A stretch of 64,000 nt of DNA from Inonotus obliquus. Taxonomy: Eukaryota; Basidiomycota; Agaricomycetes; Hymenochaetales; Hymenochaetaceae. The translations under genes were made by a program, and so were the position numbers. Numbering within the stretch: the stretch's first letter is position 1; each line of letters begins with the position of its first letter. Shown here one piece after another: positions 47,855 to 58,001 of the stretch. The stretch covers positions 1,798,001 through 1,862,000 of the forward strand of contig JAJHTX010000012.1 in the NCBI GenBank assembly GCA_032164295.1. The letters run 5' to 3'. The notes beneath the pieces were generated by a model. That model did no database searches and was not told where the DNA came from. It saw only the letters and a program-made list of their open reading frames with translations.

Positions 47855-48782
47855 CGTCTCTGGCTTCGCGCGGTCCGCTGCGTAAAAGCGAGCCCCATCC
47901 TTTGTCAAAATGCTATTCGAGCGTGAGTCTTGCACGAGGAGGATCCGAGGTGTAAGGGAAGCAAAAGCGATCCATGACGAATGATAACGAGCGTCGGTCC
48001 ATGTCACCAACTAGCTCTAGTACCACGAGTATACGCCTTGCTATGTGATCGTCAATGCCTCCTGACAGAATATCTACTGAGATCAGACTTACCTGAGCTG
48101 TAGCACCCAATGCCATGACCGCAGTGAGGAGAAAAACACTCATCTTTTCATTTCCACCTATTCTCCCCTGTATGCCTGTAAACCTGACCTGACCCATCTG
48201 TGTATGGCTTCCGTAGTAGCGACCTCGAATCCGCCCGAAACGAGTGCCCGTAGGACGTCTGCGGCTGTCTGACGACGTATAGTTCCCTCTACATTCAGAC
48301 CTCCAGCCACGGTGGCTGAACTCACATTCGCAAACGACAGATCGAGGCCGACATATTCCGCAGGGTCACCCTTGACCTGCTCAACTTCCTGTGCCCTAAG
48401 AGAAGCATTGGGAACGACGACAAGCCCAACGATGGTTTCCTCGGTAGTTACAAGAGCGAATGGCGGTGCCAAGAAAACAAAGTGCTTCGCTGACTAGACG
48501 ACGTCCGCCACTGAGAATATTCCATAGAGCACGGGCGACTGCCTCAACGGATCCTGAGTCTACTAACAGTTCAGGATATCGATGTGCGTTCGCCTCGACA
48601 TGCGGTCTTGATCTGGGATGGCGTGCTAGGCATAGGTTCGTCCGTATCTGTCTGTAGCTCGGGTGGATTCAATACATGTTATCCCCCGCACGAAAGAAGT
48701 CGGCATGTGTGTCCTCGAGAGCCGCGGGGTGGTACGGGGGTCCCCCACTTATGTCAGCTAGGGGGCCCTGGGGTCAGATAAC
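47855..48782 (-). pseudogene. CSE1 fragment, copy B
   Basis: Minus-strand CSE1 from the shared 5' junction (48782) through AVARALWNILSGG, VGLVVVPNASLRAQEVEQ, LDLSFANVSSATVAGGLN and RQTAADVLRALVSGGFE to the end of gene X sequence at 47855. There the LTR interrupts it at AGACG. It continues on the far side of the second LTR at 51441. Frameshifts prevent expression. Confidence 0.7.
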
Positions 48783-49874
48783 TACAAAATATATACAGAA
48801 TGTACGCGATCTGGCTGGGGCGCAAGATGCTGCGAGTCCCCTTCTCATATTTCTCATGCTAAGTGCTTATCGCCTCCCAGACAATAAGACAATACATGTC
48901 TTTAATAAGTTCTATTTGGATTACAATTTGCACGAGGTTTTGCGTGAGCTGCATGTCTGGTCTTGTTTACAACCACAAACTGAAGGTAAGCATTCGACTC
49001 TGCAATGTCACCACTTATTAATTGTGCTGCAGATACATCCTCATTGACACCTCCGTTCTGCTCGCAACAACTTGCCAAAGCTTACCTTCACACCGCTCAC
49101 CTGCATTACGACGCGGTCTCACACATCGTGGACAAAATTCGATAGCAGAACATCGCTCTCAGTATAGCTTCGCGTACCCTCGATCTAAATATCCTAGCTC
49201 TTTCTGAAGCATTTGAACCATTCTGTCAGAATGCGCAACAGACCCTCACAAAGCAGTGACAGCTGCTCTCCGCTCTCGACACAGATCCGATTGCTATCTC
49301 TGTCGTCCAGATACATCCGGTGCTTAGTGTCAATGTGCGAAAAGCGATGGAAGCTAGGAAGGGGAAACGGACTCTAGGAGATTATGTGGATAACGACAAA
49401 ATGCGCGAAGTCGAACGGTGAGCTATGGTATTCTATCTGTTTGATAGAAGATTGCATTAAGCCTTATTCTCAGACACTTTGATGCAACAATACAGCCAAA
49501 CTCATGAATGCATGGACCGCCTCACCGTTGGTGCCGACCAGATCCGTTCGATACTACAGACGAATTGTATCCTTGAAAGTGCGGAATCATGCGAACAACG
49601 TGCACATGATGCCCTTGAGAAAATTAACGACATAGCTTCCCGAATCAACACAACCAACTCTGACACGCTTTATCCCGAGCTGAAGCACGTAGATGCTCTC
49701 CTGCGCAAGAAGCTTGAAAGTATCGCCGAACCAAGAATCTTTCAACAGAACTCTGCGTCGGAGCTCTCCGAAGAATCAGTGCACTCAATGTGGCTCTAGT
49801 GCAGCTTTCGACTCTTATGGGTGCGCTTCAAGCTGATTTCTGCGCGAAAAGAAACTTAAACCATATTCACCGAC
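48783..49874 (+). pseudogene. ATG11-like autophagy scaffold, N-terminal part (inverted)
   Basis: The plus strand carries DLAGAQDA, IHVFNKFYLDYNLHEVLREL, then with frame changes DPIAISVVQIHPVLSVNVRKAMEARKG, RTLGDYVD, and a helical stretch MDRLTVGADQIRSIL ... CEQRAHDALEKINDIASRI. It ends ADFCAKRNLNHIHR at the LTR edge, 49874. Reading on across the LTR and one CCGAC copy gives RLHNIVYACG in the C-terminal part at 46288. The first 100 or so residues are missing where CSE1 copy B begins. Confidence 0.6.
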
Positions 49875-49932
49875 TGAAAGGATTGTGCTGAAATTTTGAT
49901 TCGATTAGGAACGCTGATCGAAACTACCCCGG

Positions 49933-50601
49933 ATGGGACCGGTTAATTTCACTGGCCGGAGACAATCAGGATCGACAGCGAGAAGCGAAGAACACACACG
50001 GCTAATACAATCCGAAGCCGACGATCAAGAAGCACCGGCTAGCAACGCTAATCCCGACGATCACACTAAACCTTCGCAAACGATGCAGCAAGTACAGCAA
50101 CCTCCAACGGCTTGCTATAAATGCAGAAGAGTGCGACAGATCATCGAAGACCTACACAAGATAATACTACGGGAGGCAACGGGCATGTTGACGTATCATG
50201 TGTCCAGCGAACGAGCAACAGCTTATTGAGAATACCACAATCCCCCGGAGGTCGTTCGAAATCGCACGAGGTCAACAATAGCAATGGATACGGCAATAGG
50301 CATGCAACCAAAGACGCACTGGACGATAGTAGGAATCCACGACATATTAGCACTCGAGTGCCCAAGCACATTCGTGGAGATCAGTGCAGACTATGTTACA
50401 AACCGCCGCTCACCGATAACAGCGGCATGGGTTGCAAACACACTCAGGGAACTATGGGCATACTGCAGAGCTATTCGACTACAAGGAGACCTATACCTAG
50501 GCTGGAGAATACCTTCGAACGATACTCGACGAAGTGTACGGCTACTCATCGCCATAGGCACCTACGTTAAACCACCTTGGTTTCCCCACGATGATATCTG
50601 A
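49933..50601 (+). CDS. LTR-encoded U3 ORF (family 1) with one stop codon
   Basis: A single frame of 222 codons is interrupted by a TGA at 50227-50229. It starts MGPVNFTGRRQSG, has a CxxC pair (CYKCRRVRQIIEDLHKIIL), then after the stop HWTIVGIHDILALECPS, TAAWVANTLRELWAYCRAI and LYLGWRIPSND, ending PPWFPHDDI. The other LTR copy (47796-47128, minus) has the same frame and the same stop, with only a few changes. I do not recognise the family. A similar layout occurs in the LTR of another family at 57925-57206. Confidence 0.5.
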
Positions 50602-50789
50602 TGTCGAATCACACTTGACGGCCCCGAACAAGAGTCCCGAGGCAACAAGCAAATCACAGCCTTCATAGCCCCAGATGCTATACAACGGAACCCCGATGGA
50701 ATTCCTTAAATGCACGAGCAACTGCGGACGAGCGAACTTTAACTACGGCGCAGCCATGCAAAACCAATGGCATACAAACACGCATTCAA

Positions 50790-51047
50790 TGACTCACTCA
50801 CTGACTCACTCTATGCACAGGGTGCAGCACAAGGCCGACCCCGAGCATAGGTTTCAATTCAGTTCAAGTCAAGATGAGTCAACGCTGAGTCATCGCCTTG
50901 CACAGTGCGCAGTCGATGAGTCAATCCGCAGCAGAACAATAGGAATACCAGACGAGTTTGGAAGCTAGAATAACGAATCAGATTGAGAGTAGGAACTACG
51001 GAGCGTAGGAAGTGGTCCGTCCACAACATGAGGAAGAGGTATAAATA
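50790..51047 (+). promoter_or_regulatory. LTR promoter: five TGASTCA sites and a TATA box
   Basis: TGACTCA or TGAGTCA, the Gcn4/AP-1 bZIP consensus, occurs at 50790, 50802, 50875, 50886 and 50917. The last is about 116 bp before TATAAATA at 51040-51047. This is a typical fungal promoter geometry and suggests control by amino-acid starvation or stress through a Gcn4-like factor (inference). Arm 1 carries the same cluster on the minus strand near 46806-46940; two variants there differ by single bases. Confidence 0.65.
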
Positions 51048-51440
51048 GTTGTAGACTTAGACCATAGCTCCCTATCTTTCTTTCAATCATCTTGTACATC
51101 GAGTCCTCTTAGACATCTAGCTTCTAATCTGAAGACCATCTAATCTGCTTAACCTCTCTTACTCTACGGCGTGGAACGATTGATTAGTCGCCCACCGACT
51201 AGGGAAGCTTACGAACGGCAGTCGATACTGTCCTACTAGTCTGTCAATGAGGTTGAGGCCCGACTTGATTAGTAAATGAGAGCGTCTGAGGCAACACTTA
51301 TTATACTTGGGAATCTGCCCTGCTTGTGAAAACCGAGTAGGCTCCGGAAACCCTTAGAAAAGCATTGCCGAACCCGTAACACTGCGGACCGTCCTACTGT
51401 AGTTACTGTATAGTCCCTTTAGGGCGAGCGTTTTCTAACA

Positions 51441-52640
51441 AGACGGCAGCATAGACGGGCGTTCCGACAAGGTCGACAAGATTCTCGGAGGAGCCTCGGA
51501 TGACGGCATAGAGCGCGAGAAGAACTGTGACTTTGACGACCGGGTGCGCAAGGAAGCCATGCTTGTGTTTCGCAATAATGTCATGCTCTTCACTCTATTC
51601 GTGAAAGGAGATGGCGTATCCTCATCCTCGCTTTGATTCCGAAGTAGCCGTCAGAATGCTGAACACGAAGAGTAACAGTTTGGACATACCTATCACTCCA
51701 ACCGAGACCTGTTGTCAGCCCCAATCCCTCCTTCATGAGCTTTCCATCGTGGTGGCGGCGGCAATGTTTATCCGTATCTCGTGCGTCCTTGAACAAACCG
51801 GACTTCGTCATCACTGACCCGAATGATGCTACAAGACATGCCACAGTCAGCGCAAAATTATAAAAGATGCTCGACTAAACCAACCATTGGTGACATAGCT
51901 TGCAACGCTGTCCTTTCCTATATCTATGAACGAGCTTCGCGTACTAAGGGATCCGGATGACATGGAGGCGATTACTTTGGATTGGGGAGATAATACACCC
52001 TCATGTAGCAGGATGTGAGGTAGCGGAGTATGCAAATCGATATCGCTATCACTCTCTTCTTCTTCCGGGGACCCTTTGACAGAAGCATCGTTTAACATTG
52101 CTTCCGCATCCTCGGCGTAAAAGTCTCTATCATCGTGACCCTCTCGAAAAAGGCCAAACTCGTCAACGTTGCTTGGTGACGGAGACAGATCGTACGTCCC
52201 CCGGTGTCTTGCGATCGCAACACCATAATCTACGGTCGTATCCACATATTCCTCTATCCCACCATGTGCATCTGTGAACACCGAACCAGCAGATCACCGC
52301 GTAGGTAATCCCTCACGATTGAGACCCGGGTTACGCGAAGAGGGTGAAACCCTCTCACCCTCATCAGGCAAAGACGGAGGGATGTTTCGTTCCCTGGTTG
52401 TACTCTTGATAGAGCTGGAGCGGATGTAGAGAGATTTGCGTGGCTGACTCGACCTTGCCGAATGGGACATGGAACGTAGACCTGAACGGGGTGTTTCTTC
52501 ATCATTGTGTCAATGTCGGGACTTGTACCACCGTCCCGAGCTGCTTTGCGCACCCTGGCCTCGACCTGGGATGGCATCAATGGCCTTATTTGCAAGAGAC
52601 ACAGTCTCACGGCTAACAACGGAAGAGAGAGACTCACACA
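51441..52640 (-). pseudogene. Fragment of unknown gene 'X', second copy
   Basis: Same chain of minus-strand segments as 23476-24755: PLMPSQVEARVRKAARDGG (52560), SVFTDAHGG...DYGVAIARH (52281-52190), DIDLHTPLPHILLHEGV, STRSSFIDIGKDSVASYV (near 51900), RHHDGKLMKEGLGLTTG (51740). Some segments are more complete than in the first copy, and the two copies keep the frame over long exons. It is the continuation of CSE1 copy B across the LTR pair. Confidence 0.5.
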
Positions 52641-53390
52641 AACTACGTCTGTTATACGTATGCTGTGACGACTATCGACGGGATCCTCTTAGTCAGACGG
52701 AACTCCCAGGGATTGTAAGTGCTCAGCATGTGCTTCCATTGTAGCTGGAGTAATTCTCGTTCAGGTTCAATGAGGAGGACGTATGCAAGATTGCTCCTCA
52801 GATTATCAATGTCGTTCTGAATAGGATTGAATCGGGCAGCTCTCCAAGAAGGTCGCAGAGAATGATTATCTGATGAAATGTACGTGGTTGTTGCTTGCCA
52901 TAGTCTTTGACTTACAGCACTTCCCAAAGGTGTCACGTGTGTCATAATGACTGCCCGTGCAACGCTCGTCCACGCGCACTAGTCCCTGCTCCAGCGTTTG
53001 GTTGAGATACTTGGAGATAGCCAAGTACCCAAGTAATCCTGTTTTCGATCAGTATATTTTTGAAAGTATCTCTGCCCCAGTAAGATAAGCAATACCAGGT
53101 TAACTGTCTTGGCATCACCAGAGACGCTTTCGTGCCGCTTCTCAGCCCGTTTAAGTCCTGAGCGAGACGATTCAAACAGCCAACTGCATCCTCGTATGCT
53201 TGAGCCGCTTCTGCGCCACCCAGTAACTACTCTCCACGTGCCTCTGTCAAATTCTTCCGCAGGCCTGTAAAGCTCGCTTGATGGTCCTTCACCGCACGTT
53301 GAAGGTGACTCTGAGAAACAGTTGTTTCTGTGTCCGCTATCAAGAACGTTTATGTGAGAAGATCGAGGAGAGTCGCAAAAGAGTAGCCCC
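52640..53390 (+). pseudogene. CSE1 middle segment plus gene Z piece, copy C1
   Basis: Plus-strand CSE1 sequence around the AVTTIDG and AENDYL stretches (52660-52870) and VFDQYIFESIS-equivalent DNA (53040-53090). It is followed on the minus strand by gene Z sequence to about 53390. Stops and frameshifts throughout. Confidence 0.55.
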
Positions 53391-53439
53391 ACACCACCCC
53401 CCGGCAGCAAAGGAGCATTTGCGCAAGACAAGTCAGCAG

Positions 53440-55165
53440 ACCTCTGAACATATTCACGATCTTGTATACCAGGATCTCCCCCCCAGCTCTTGGGGACACA
53501 CATGCTGAGTTCTTTGGTGCAGGGGATGGCATGTTCATTTGATCTCTTCTATGGGATCCACTCGAGCTACGGACGGATCTGGATGAGCCTACGCCTTGTA
53601 CGCCATCGCAGATCAAGACCGCTACCTGCGAGCTTGCCGAGGCGTACGCGCATCGGTATCCTGAACTGTTAGTAGACTCGGATTCCGTTGAGGCCGTCGT
53701 CCGTGCTCTATGGAATCTTCTAAGTGGTGGACAGAGAACCGAGGTCATCTAGTCAGTCAAGCACTTTGTTTTGTTTTCTCGGCACTGCCATTCGCTCTAG
53801 TAACTACCGAGGAGACCATCATTGGGCTTGTCATCGTTCCCAATGTTTCTCTTGGGGCACATGAAGTCGAGCAGTTCGAGGATGACCCTCTGGAATATGT
53901 CCACCTCAATCTGTCGTTTGCGAGCGCAAGTTCAGCCACCGTGGCTGGAGGTCTGAATGCAGAGGGAACTATACGTCGTCAGGCAGCCACAGACGTTCTA
54001 CGGGCACTCGTTTCAAGCGAATTCGAGGCTGCTACCATGGCGGAAGTCATGCTCAGATGGGTCGGGGTCGGGTCGGGTTTACAGGCATATGGATGTGATC
54101 CTCATGGGGAGGATAGGTGGAAATGAAAGGACAAGTGTGTTCTTCTCAGTGCGGTTGCGAAACTGGGTGCTACAGCTCAGGTAAGCTTCTGATCTCAGTA
54201 GATATTCTGCCAGGAGGCATTGACGATCACATAGCAAGGCGTGACAGCGCGAACGCACTGGTCAATGCCATCGACTTCTTTTCGAGAAAAATTCCCTAGG
54301 ATTTGCAAGCAGATGACTCTTCAGTCCATCCCATTCTCCAAGTGGACTCATTCCGTTACTAGTATTCCTTCCGGAGCCAGGCAAGTTCATTCCATTTTGT
54401 CGTCTTTCCGTGTATATTGATGTAATCCTAGCTTTCGAAAGAACAGCTTATCTCGGTCCTCCCGTACCTAGTCCGACACCTTGGTTCGTCAAACTACGTC
54501 TGTTACTATACGTATGCTGTGACGACTATTGATGGATCCTCTCAGTTAAGCGGAACTCTCAGTTATTGTAAGTGCTCGACGTGTGCTTCCATTGTCTCTG
54601 GAGTAATTCTCGTTCAGGTTCAATCAGGAGAACATATGCGAGATTACCCCCAAATTATCAATGTCGTTCTGAACAGGATTAAATCGGGCAGCTCTCCAGA
54701 GAAGATCGCAGAGAATTGATTATCCGACGAAATGTACGTGGGTGTTGCTTGCCATGGTCTTTGACTTACATTCCTCCCAAAGGTGTCATGCATGTCATAA
54801 TGACTTCCCGTGCAACGATCGTCCACGCGCACCAGTTCCCGCTCCAGTGTTTGGTTGAGAGACTCGGAGACAGCCAAGTACCCAAGTAATCCTGTTTTTG
54901 ATCAATATATTTTTGAAAGTATCTCTGCCCCAGTAAGGTAAGCAATAGCCGTCCTTCCGCAGGGAGACTGTCTTGATATCCGTCTAGGTTTACTGTCGTG
55001 GCATCGCCAGAATCGCTTTCATGCCGCTTCTCAGCCCGTCTAAGTCCTGAGCGAGATGATTCAAGCAGCCGACTGCGTCCTCGTATGCTTGAGCCACTTC
55101 TGCGCCACCCAGTAACTACTCTCCACGTGCCTCTGTCAAATTCATACACAGGCCTGTAAAGCTCG
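53440..55165 (+). pseudogene. CSE1 fragment, copy C2, plus gene Z piece
   Basis: The longest uninterrupted CSE1 frame of the window lies here (53710-54126): TEETIIGLVIVPNVSLGAHE, EQFEDDPLEYVHLNLSFASA, RRQAATDVLRALVSSEFEA. Unlike copy A it lacks the gene X insertion and continues through NALVNAIDFFSRKIP, HPILQVDS, SKEQLISVLP and VVLNRIKSGSSPEKIAEN to the FESIS segment (54880-54930). Gene Z sequence follows on the minus strand to about 55160. It serves as the reference for the intact order. Confidence 0.7.
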
Positions 55166-55670
55166 CAGGAACCTTATGATATTGGTTCAGCCATATATTC
55201 ATTCTTGATATGAGGGATTTGATCCAATCAAAACCCTCATACCAAACTATCTACTGCTATCTACTGCAGAGTACCTTGGGCTTGATCCAATAAAGTCTGA
55301 TCAAGCTCAAGGCACTCTATCTATACACCAAGTGTTCTACCGAGGTGAACCGATCATGAAATGAGATGAATGGTTCACAAAATGTAATAGTAATTAAAAT
55401 AAAAAAAGAAATTGAAGTGCGCAAACAATGCAAAACGAGTGATATGAATGAATCAAAAGGGTAATAATTAAGAATGAATCGTTCAAGGCAGGAAAAAGAG
55501 TTGGGGGGAGCGATAGAACACTGAGTGAATCGTCTTGCTGGTTGTAGTCTGATTCTTAATCGACAGGATGAAAAAAAATCATCCGTTTGACCTTAACGTT
55601 GCCAGAGGGGCGGTTTCTTCTTATCTGCGAATCCGTAGTCTGCATCTGGACATGTCCTAAACAAAAGCAC
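55166..55670. repeat. Two adjacent hairpin-forming inverted repeats in an AT-rich spacer
   Basis: TATGAGGGATTTGAT (about 55209) pairs with ATCAAAACCCTCATA (to 55241). GAGTACCTTGGGCTTGATC (about 55268) pairs with GATCAAGCTCAAGGCACTC (to 55318). Both loops begin at TTGATCCAAT. No gene is present. The stretch may be the end of an undescribed element. Confidence 0.5.
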
Positions 55671-56105
55671 TTATATCGGGAGACATAAAGCATGAATCGG
55701 AATGAACTTATAGAGTGACAGGTCTTCGGCTGGTCTTGCATGGAGCAATAGCTGGCACCCCTTCGGAAGCCATCTTCCTTTTTCTCGTAGTCGACTTGCT
55801 GCTACCTTGTAGAGCAACCGTTTGGATGTCTGTGACCTTCGTAGAAGATTTTCTAGTATGCCTTTGCTTTGCAGAAATGGCTGGAGACTCTTCAGGAGTA
55901 TCCTGAATAGGACTGGCAGTTCGTTTCCTCTCAATTGCTCATCTTTCAATTCCTGTGTAGGAGGAACATCCTGCTTGTCGACTTCCGCAGCATTACAAAG
56001 ACCTTCTGCATGTCCAGGTCTGGAGTCATCAGGGTTTTCGAGAGGCTCCTCTGCTTCAAGACTTGCAGATGGACAAATTGGGAGGCTTATTGCCTCTGCC
56101 ACTGA
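55671..56105 (-). CDS. Hypothetical protein
   Basis: A minus-strand frame from about 56102 (MAEAISLPICPSASLEAEEP) is open for 143 codons. An alternative frame over 55930-55722 gives a more typical coding run, RKRTASPIQDTPEESPAISAK ... SKSTTRKRKMASEGVPAIAP, suggesting an intron or frameshift near 55930. It is Lys/Ser-rich in the second half, like a nuclear protein. No family known. Confidence 0.3.
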   Translation of the reverse strand, partial: SVAEAISLPICPSASLEAEEPLENPDDSRPGHAEGLCNAAEVDKQDVPPTQELKDEQLRGNELPVLFRILLKSLQPFLQSKGILENLLRRSQTSKRLLYKVAASRLREKGRWLPKGCQLLLHARPAEDLSLYKFIPIHALCLPI

Positions 56106-56528
56106 CGTGGCAGAGATGAGCGTTGGTGTTGGGGAAGCAGCGAGAGTTACTATCCCACCCTCGGTGCTCGAGGTTTTGTGCGTGGAGCTGGGATTAGGGC
56201 TCCACAGCGGATCGGATATCCTGGATAAGATATGCCGGATCTGCTATCCACCAGGATGCGGATGAGTTTTGGAGGGCAAATATCCAGGTAGATATATACG
56301 TGCAGAACCAGATATGACATTGGAAATCCGCCGTATTCACGCTTATACGCTATCTACCCTGGGGGGCTCAAGGATGTCGAATTAATGATGAAATATGTGG
56401 AATTTGATTAGTCGAATGTCCCAACAAAGAGCCAAAACCTTTTGTAAGCCAGTGTTGCGTTCCTTTCACTAGGTTTCCATGCTGTATCAACTAATTGAAC
56501 CCTAGAAAATGATTAGTCAGACAGTTAC

Positions 56529-58001
56529 TGTTAGGACCAGTGCGGATCGGATCAGCAGACCGACATTGATCGACTGATCGACACGATCGACGCACCAGAA
56601 CAAGTCCACTCACTCCGGCAATATTCACAGTCCGTCTTGATAAGCGATGGGAAGTGCGAGGCGGTGCTTTGTAGAGCAGAGTAGCAACAGTACTTAGTCG
56701 GGGTCAAGGGACCGGCCAGACACTAGTACCAATGATAAGAGTGGTAGCGAAGAAGAGAAGCTTTGTGGGGCTTCTTTGTATTCACTAGTACAGAAGAATT
56801 TTGCTGAGGGACATAGCCACCCTCGCTTGGCCTATTTATACCCGAAGCTTCTATCTATTGAGTTACCCGGGCTCCCTCGGGCACAGCCTCCTGATCTTTC
56901 CGAGCACAGCCCCTATCTTGTCCGATACCCCGCAATCTCCAATCGGGTGGCGATGCACTTCCGATTTCCTCCTGCAACCTTCCAGATCCTTCGATATGAC
57001 TTCATACCTGGTCCGTGCATGGCGATCACGCCATCACCGGCCAATCCTGTGGCTGTGCGGAGCTCCGTGCCTTCCGCACTGCCACGTCAGTCCTTCTCAA
57101 ATGTTCCTTATGATGTCATGCACAGCAACTCGAACAGTCTGCCATGTCTTCATCCTCTGCAGGTGCTGCTGGGCCATTCGGCTGTCTCGGTTGACTCAGG
57201 CTTCCTCACTCAATAGGATTAGCTCGATTATCAATCACCGGAGCGGCAGGCCTATATGGTTCTGCCTGTACCATGGCAGGTAACCCAGTCCACCAGATCG
57301 TCGCTCGGCGATATCCGTCGGGTATCTGTATCTCCGTTCCTTGCACCTGATCGCCACTGATCCCTTCCATGACAAAGGTTAAGATTGCCCCGTTGATCCG
57401 TTCCCTCGGTTGAGAGATTTCCAGTGCTATTATCCCCGGTAGTTGATTCTGCTCCGATTTCCATCGTGCCACTATGTTGCCAAATAGATTATTGCGTAGT
57501 GCTTGATGTTCTCTTGTAGCTTCCGCATGTACTGGCCAGTCGAGTTGTATTGCCACTCGTCGGCATAGCTGGGAATGTATCGATCTTCTTGTCCATGCAA
57601 TTACACCTGCATTCGCAATGTAGTGTAACCCCCTTCCTGTCCAAACCGTAACTTCGTGCAAGTATGCATTTGGTGTAGGTGTGAACAATGGTTGAGTTGT
57701 TTCTGCAACCGTTGACCAATGGTGGTTGGTTCGAATTGAATACGGGTCACTTCGAAGCATATGATTTACTGCGTCCTCGAGTATCCATGTCTGCAGTATC
57801 CATGCTTCCTCATGTGCCCATTCACAGAACCTGCATATTGGTGTATTGATTTGTCCTGGTAATGTTGAGCCCCAGGGACAATAGCGTGTGCGTGTGTAAT
57901 ATGTTCGATCGAATTGTCTTTCCATGTCTGATGTTCATGGGAATTTATCGGGTTGTAGCGTCTCTGGATCTGCATGCCAAATAAGTCAATTTCTTCTGAC
58001 A
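56529..58001 (-). mobile_element. Solo LTR (family 2), 1473 bp
   Basis: On the plus strand it runs TGTTAGGACC to TTCTTCTGACA and is flanked by the perfect 5-bp duplication GTTAC (56524-56528, 58002-58006). Read on the minus strand the order is U3 with an ORF, a TATAAATA box at 56840-56833, then about 300 bp to the end CCTAACA. One TGACTCA occurs at 57192. It shares layout and terminal style, but not overall sequence, with the family 1 LTRs. Confidence 0.8.
57206..57925 (-). CDS. LTR-encoded U3 ORF (family 2), 239 aa
   Basis: Open without a stop on the minus strand from 57925 to 57206, in the U3 part of the solo LTR. It begins MERQFDRTYYTRTRYCPW. It contains CRFCEWAHEEAWILQTWIL (a CxxC), then HHWSTVAETTQPL, YIANAGVIAWTRRSIHSQLCRRVAIQLDW, and a C-terminal part with IIALEISQPRERINGAIL and RRATIWWTGLPAMV. 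The spacing of CxxC, HW, a Trp-rich helix and CR resembles the family 1 ORF. No known domain is recognised. An intact 239-codon frame in an LTR suggests it was translated. Confidence 0.5.
   Translation of the reverse strand: MERQFDRTYYTRTRYCPWGSTLPGQINTPICRFCEWAHEEAWILQTWILEDAVNHMLRSDPYSIRTNHHWSTVAETTQPLFTPTPNAYLHEVTVWTGRGLHYIANAGVIAWTRRSIHSQLCRRVAIQLDWPVHAEATREHQALRNNLFGNIVARWKSEQNQLPGIIALEISQPRERINGAILTFVMEGISGDQVQGTEIQIPDGYRRATIWWTGLPAMVQAEPYRPAAPVIDNRANPIE

Larger units (their letters stand above)
49875..51440 (+). mobile_element. Solo LTR (family 1), arm 2, 1566 bp
   Basis: It begins TGAAAGGATTG and ends TTTTCTAACA with TG...CA termini. The left flank is CCGAC (49870-49874), the right flank AGACG (51441-51445). 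The internal layout is that of a long LTR: a U3 of about 1.16 kb with an ORF, clustered TGASTCA sites, a TATAAATA box at 51040-51047, then about 390 bp of R/U5. No internal retrotransposon domain or PBS is attached, so it is a solo LTR or a non-autonomous element. Confidence 0.75.

Noticed and set aside
50121..50570. 149-codon frame overlapping the LTR U3 ORF
   Set aside because: It is rich in Arg/Ser/Asn without pattern, and it overlaps a better frame whose layout recurs in another LTR family. Treated as a shadow.
50675..50968. A second ORF (97 codons) in the family 1 LTR
   Set aside because: It overlaps the TGASTCA cluster, and its THSMTHSLTHS repeat is just the translation of those sites. 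More likely promoter DNA than a gene.
46284..51445. Long inverted repeat as the ends of one large DNA transposon
   Set aside because: The outer flanks are not duplicated, whereas the swapped 5-bp flanks and TG...CA ends fit two LTR insertions plus an inversion.
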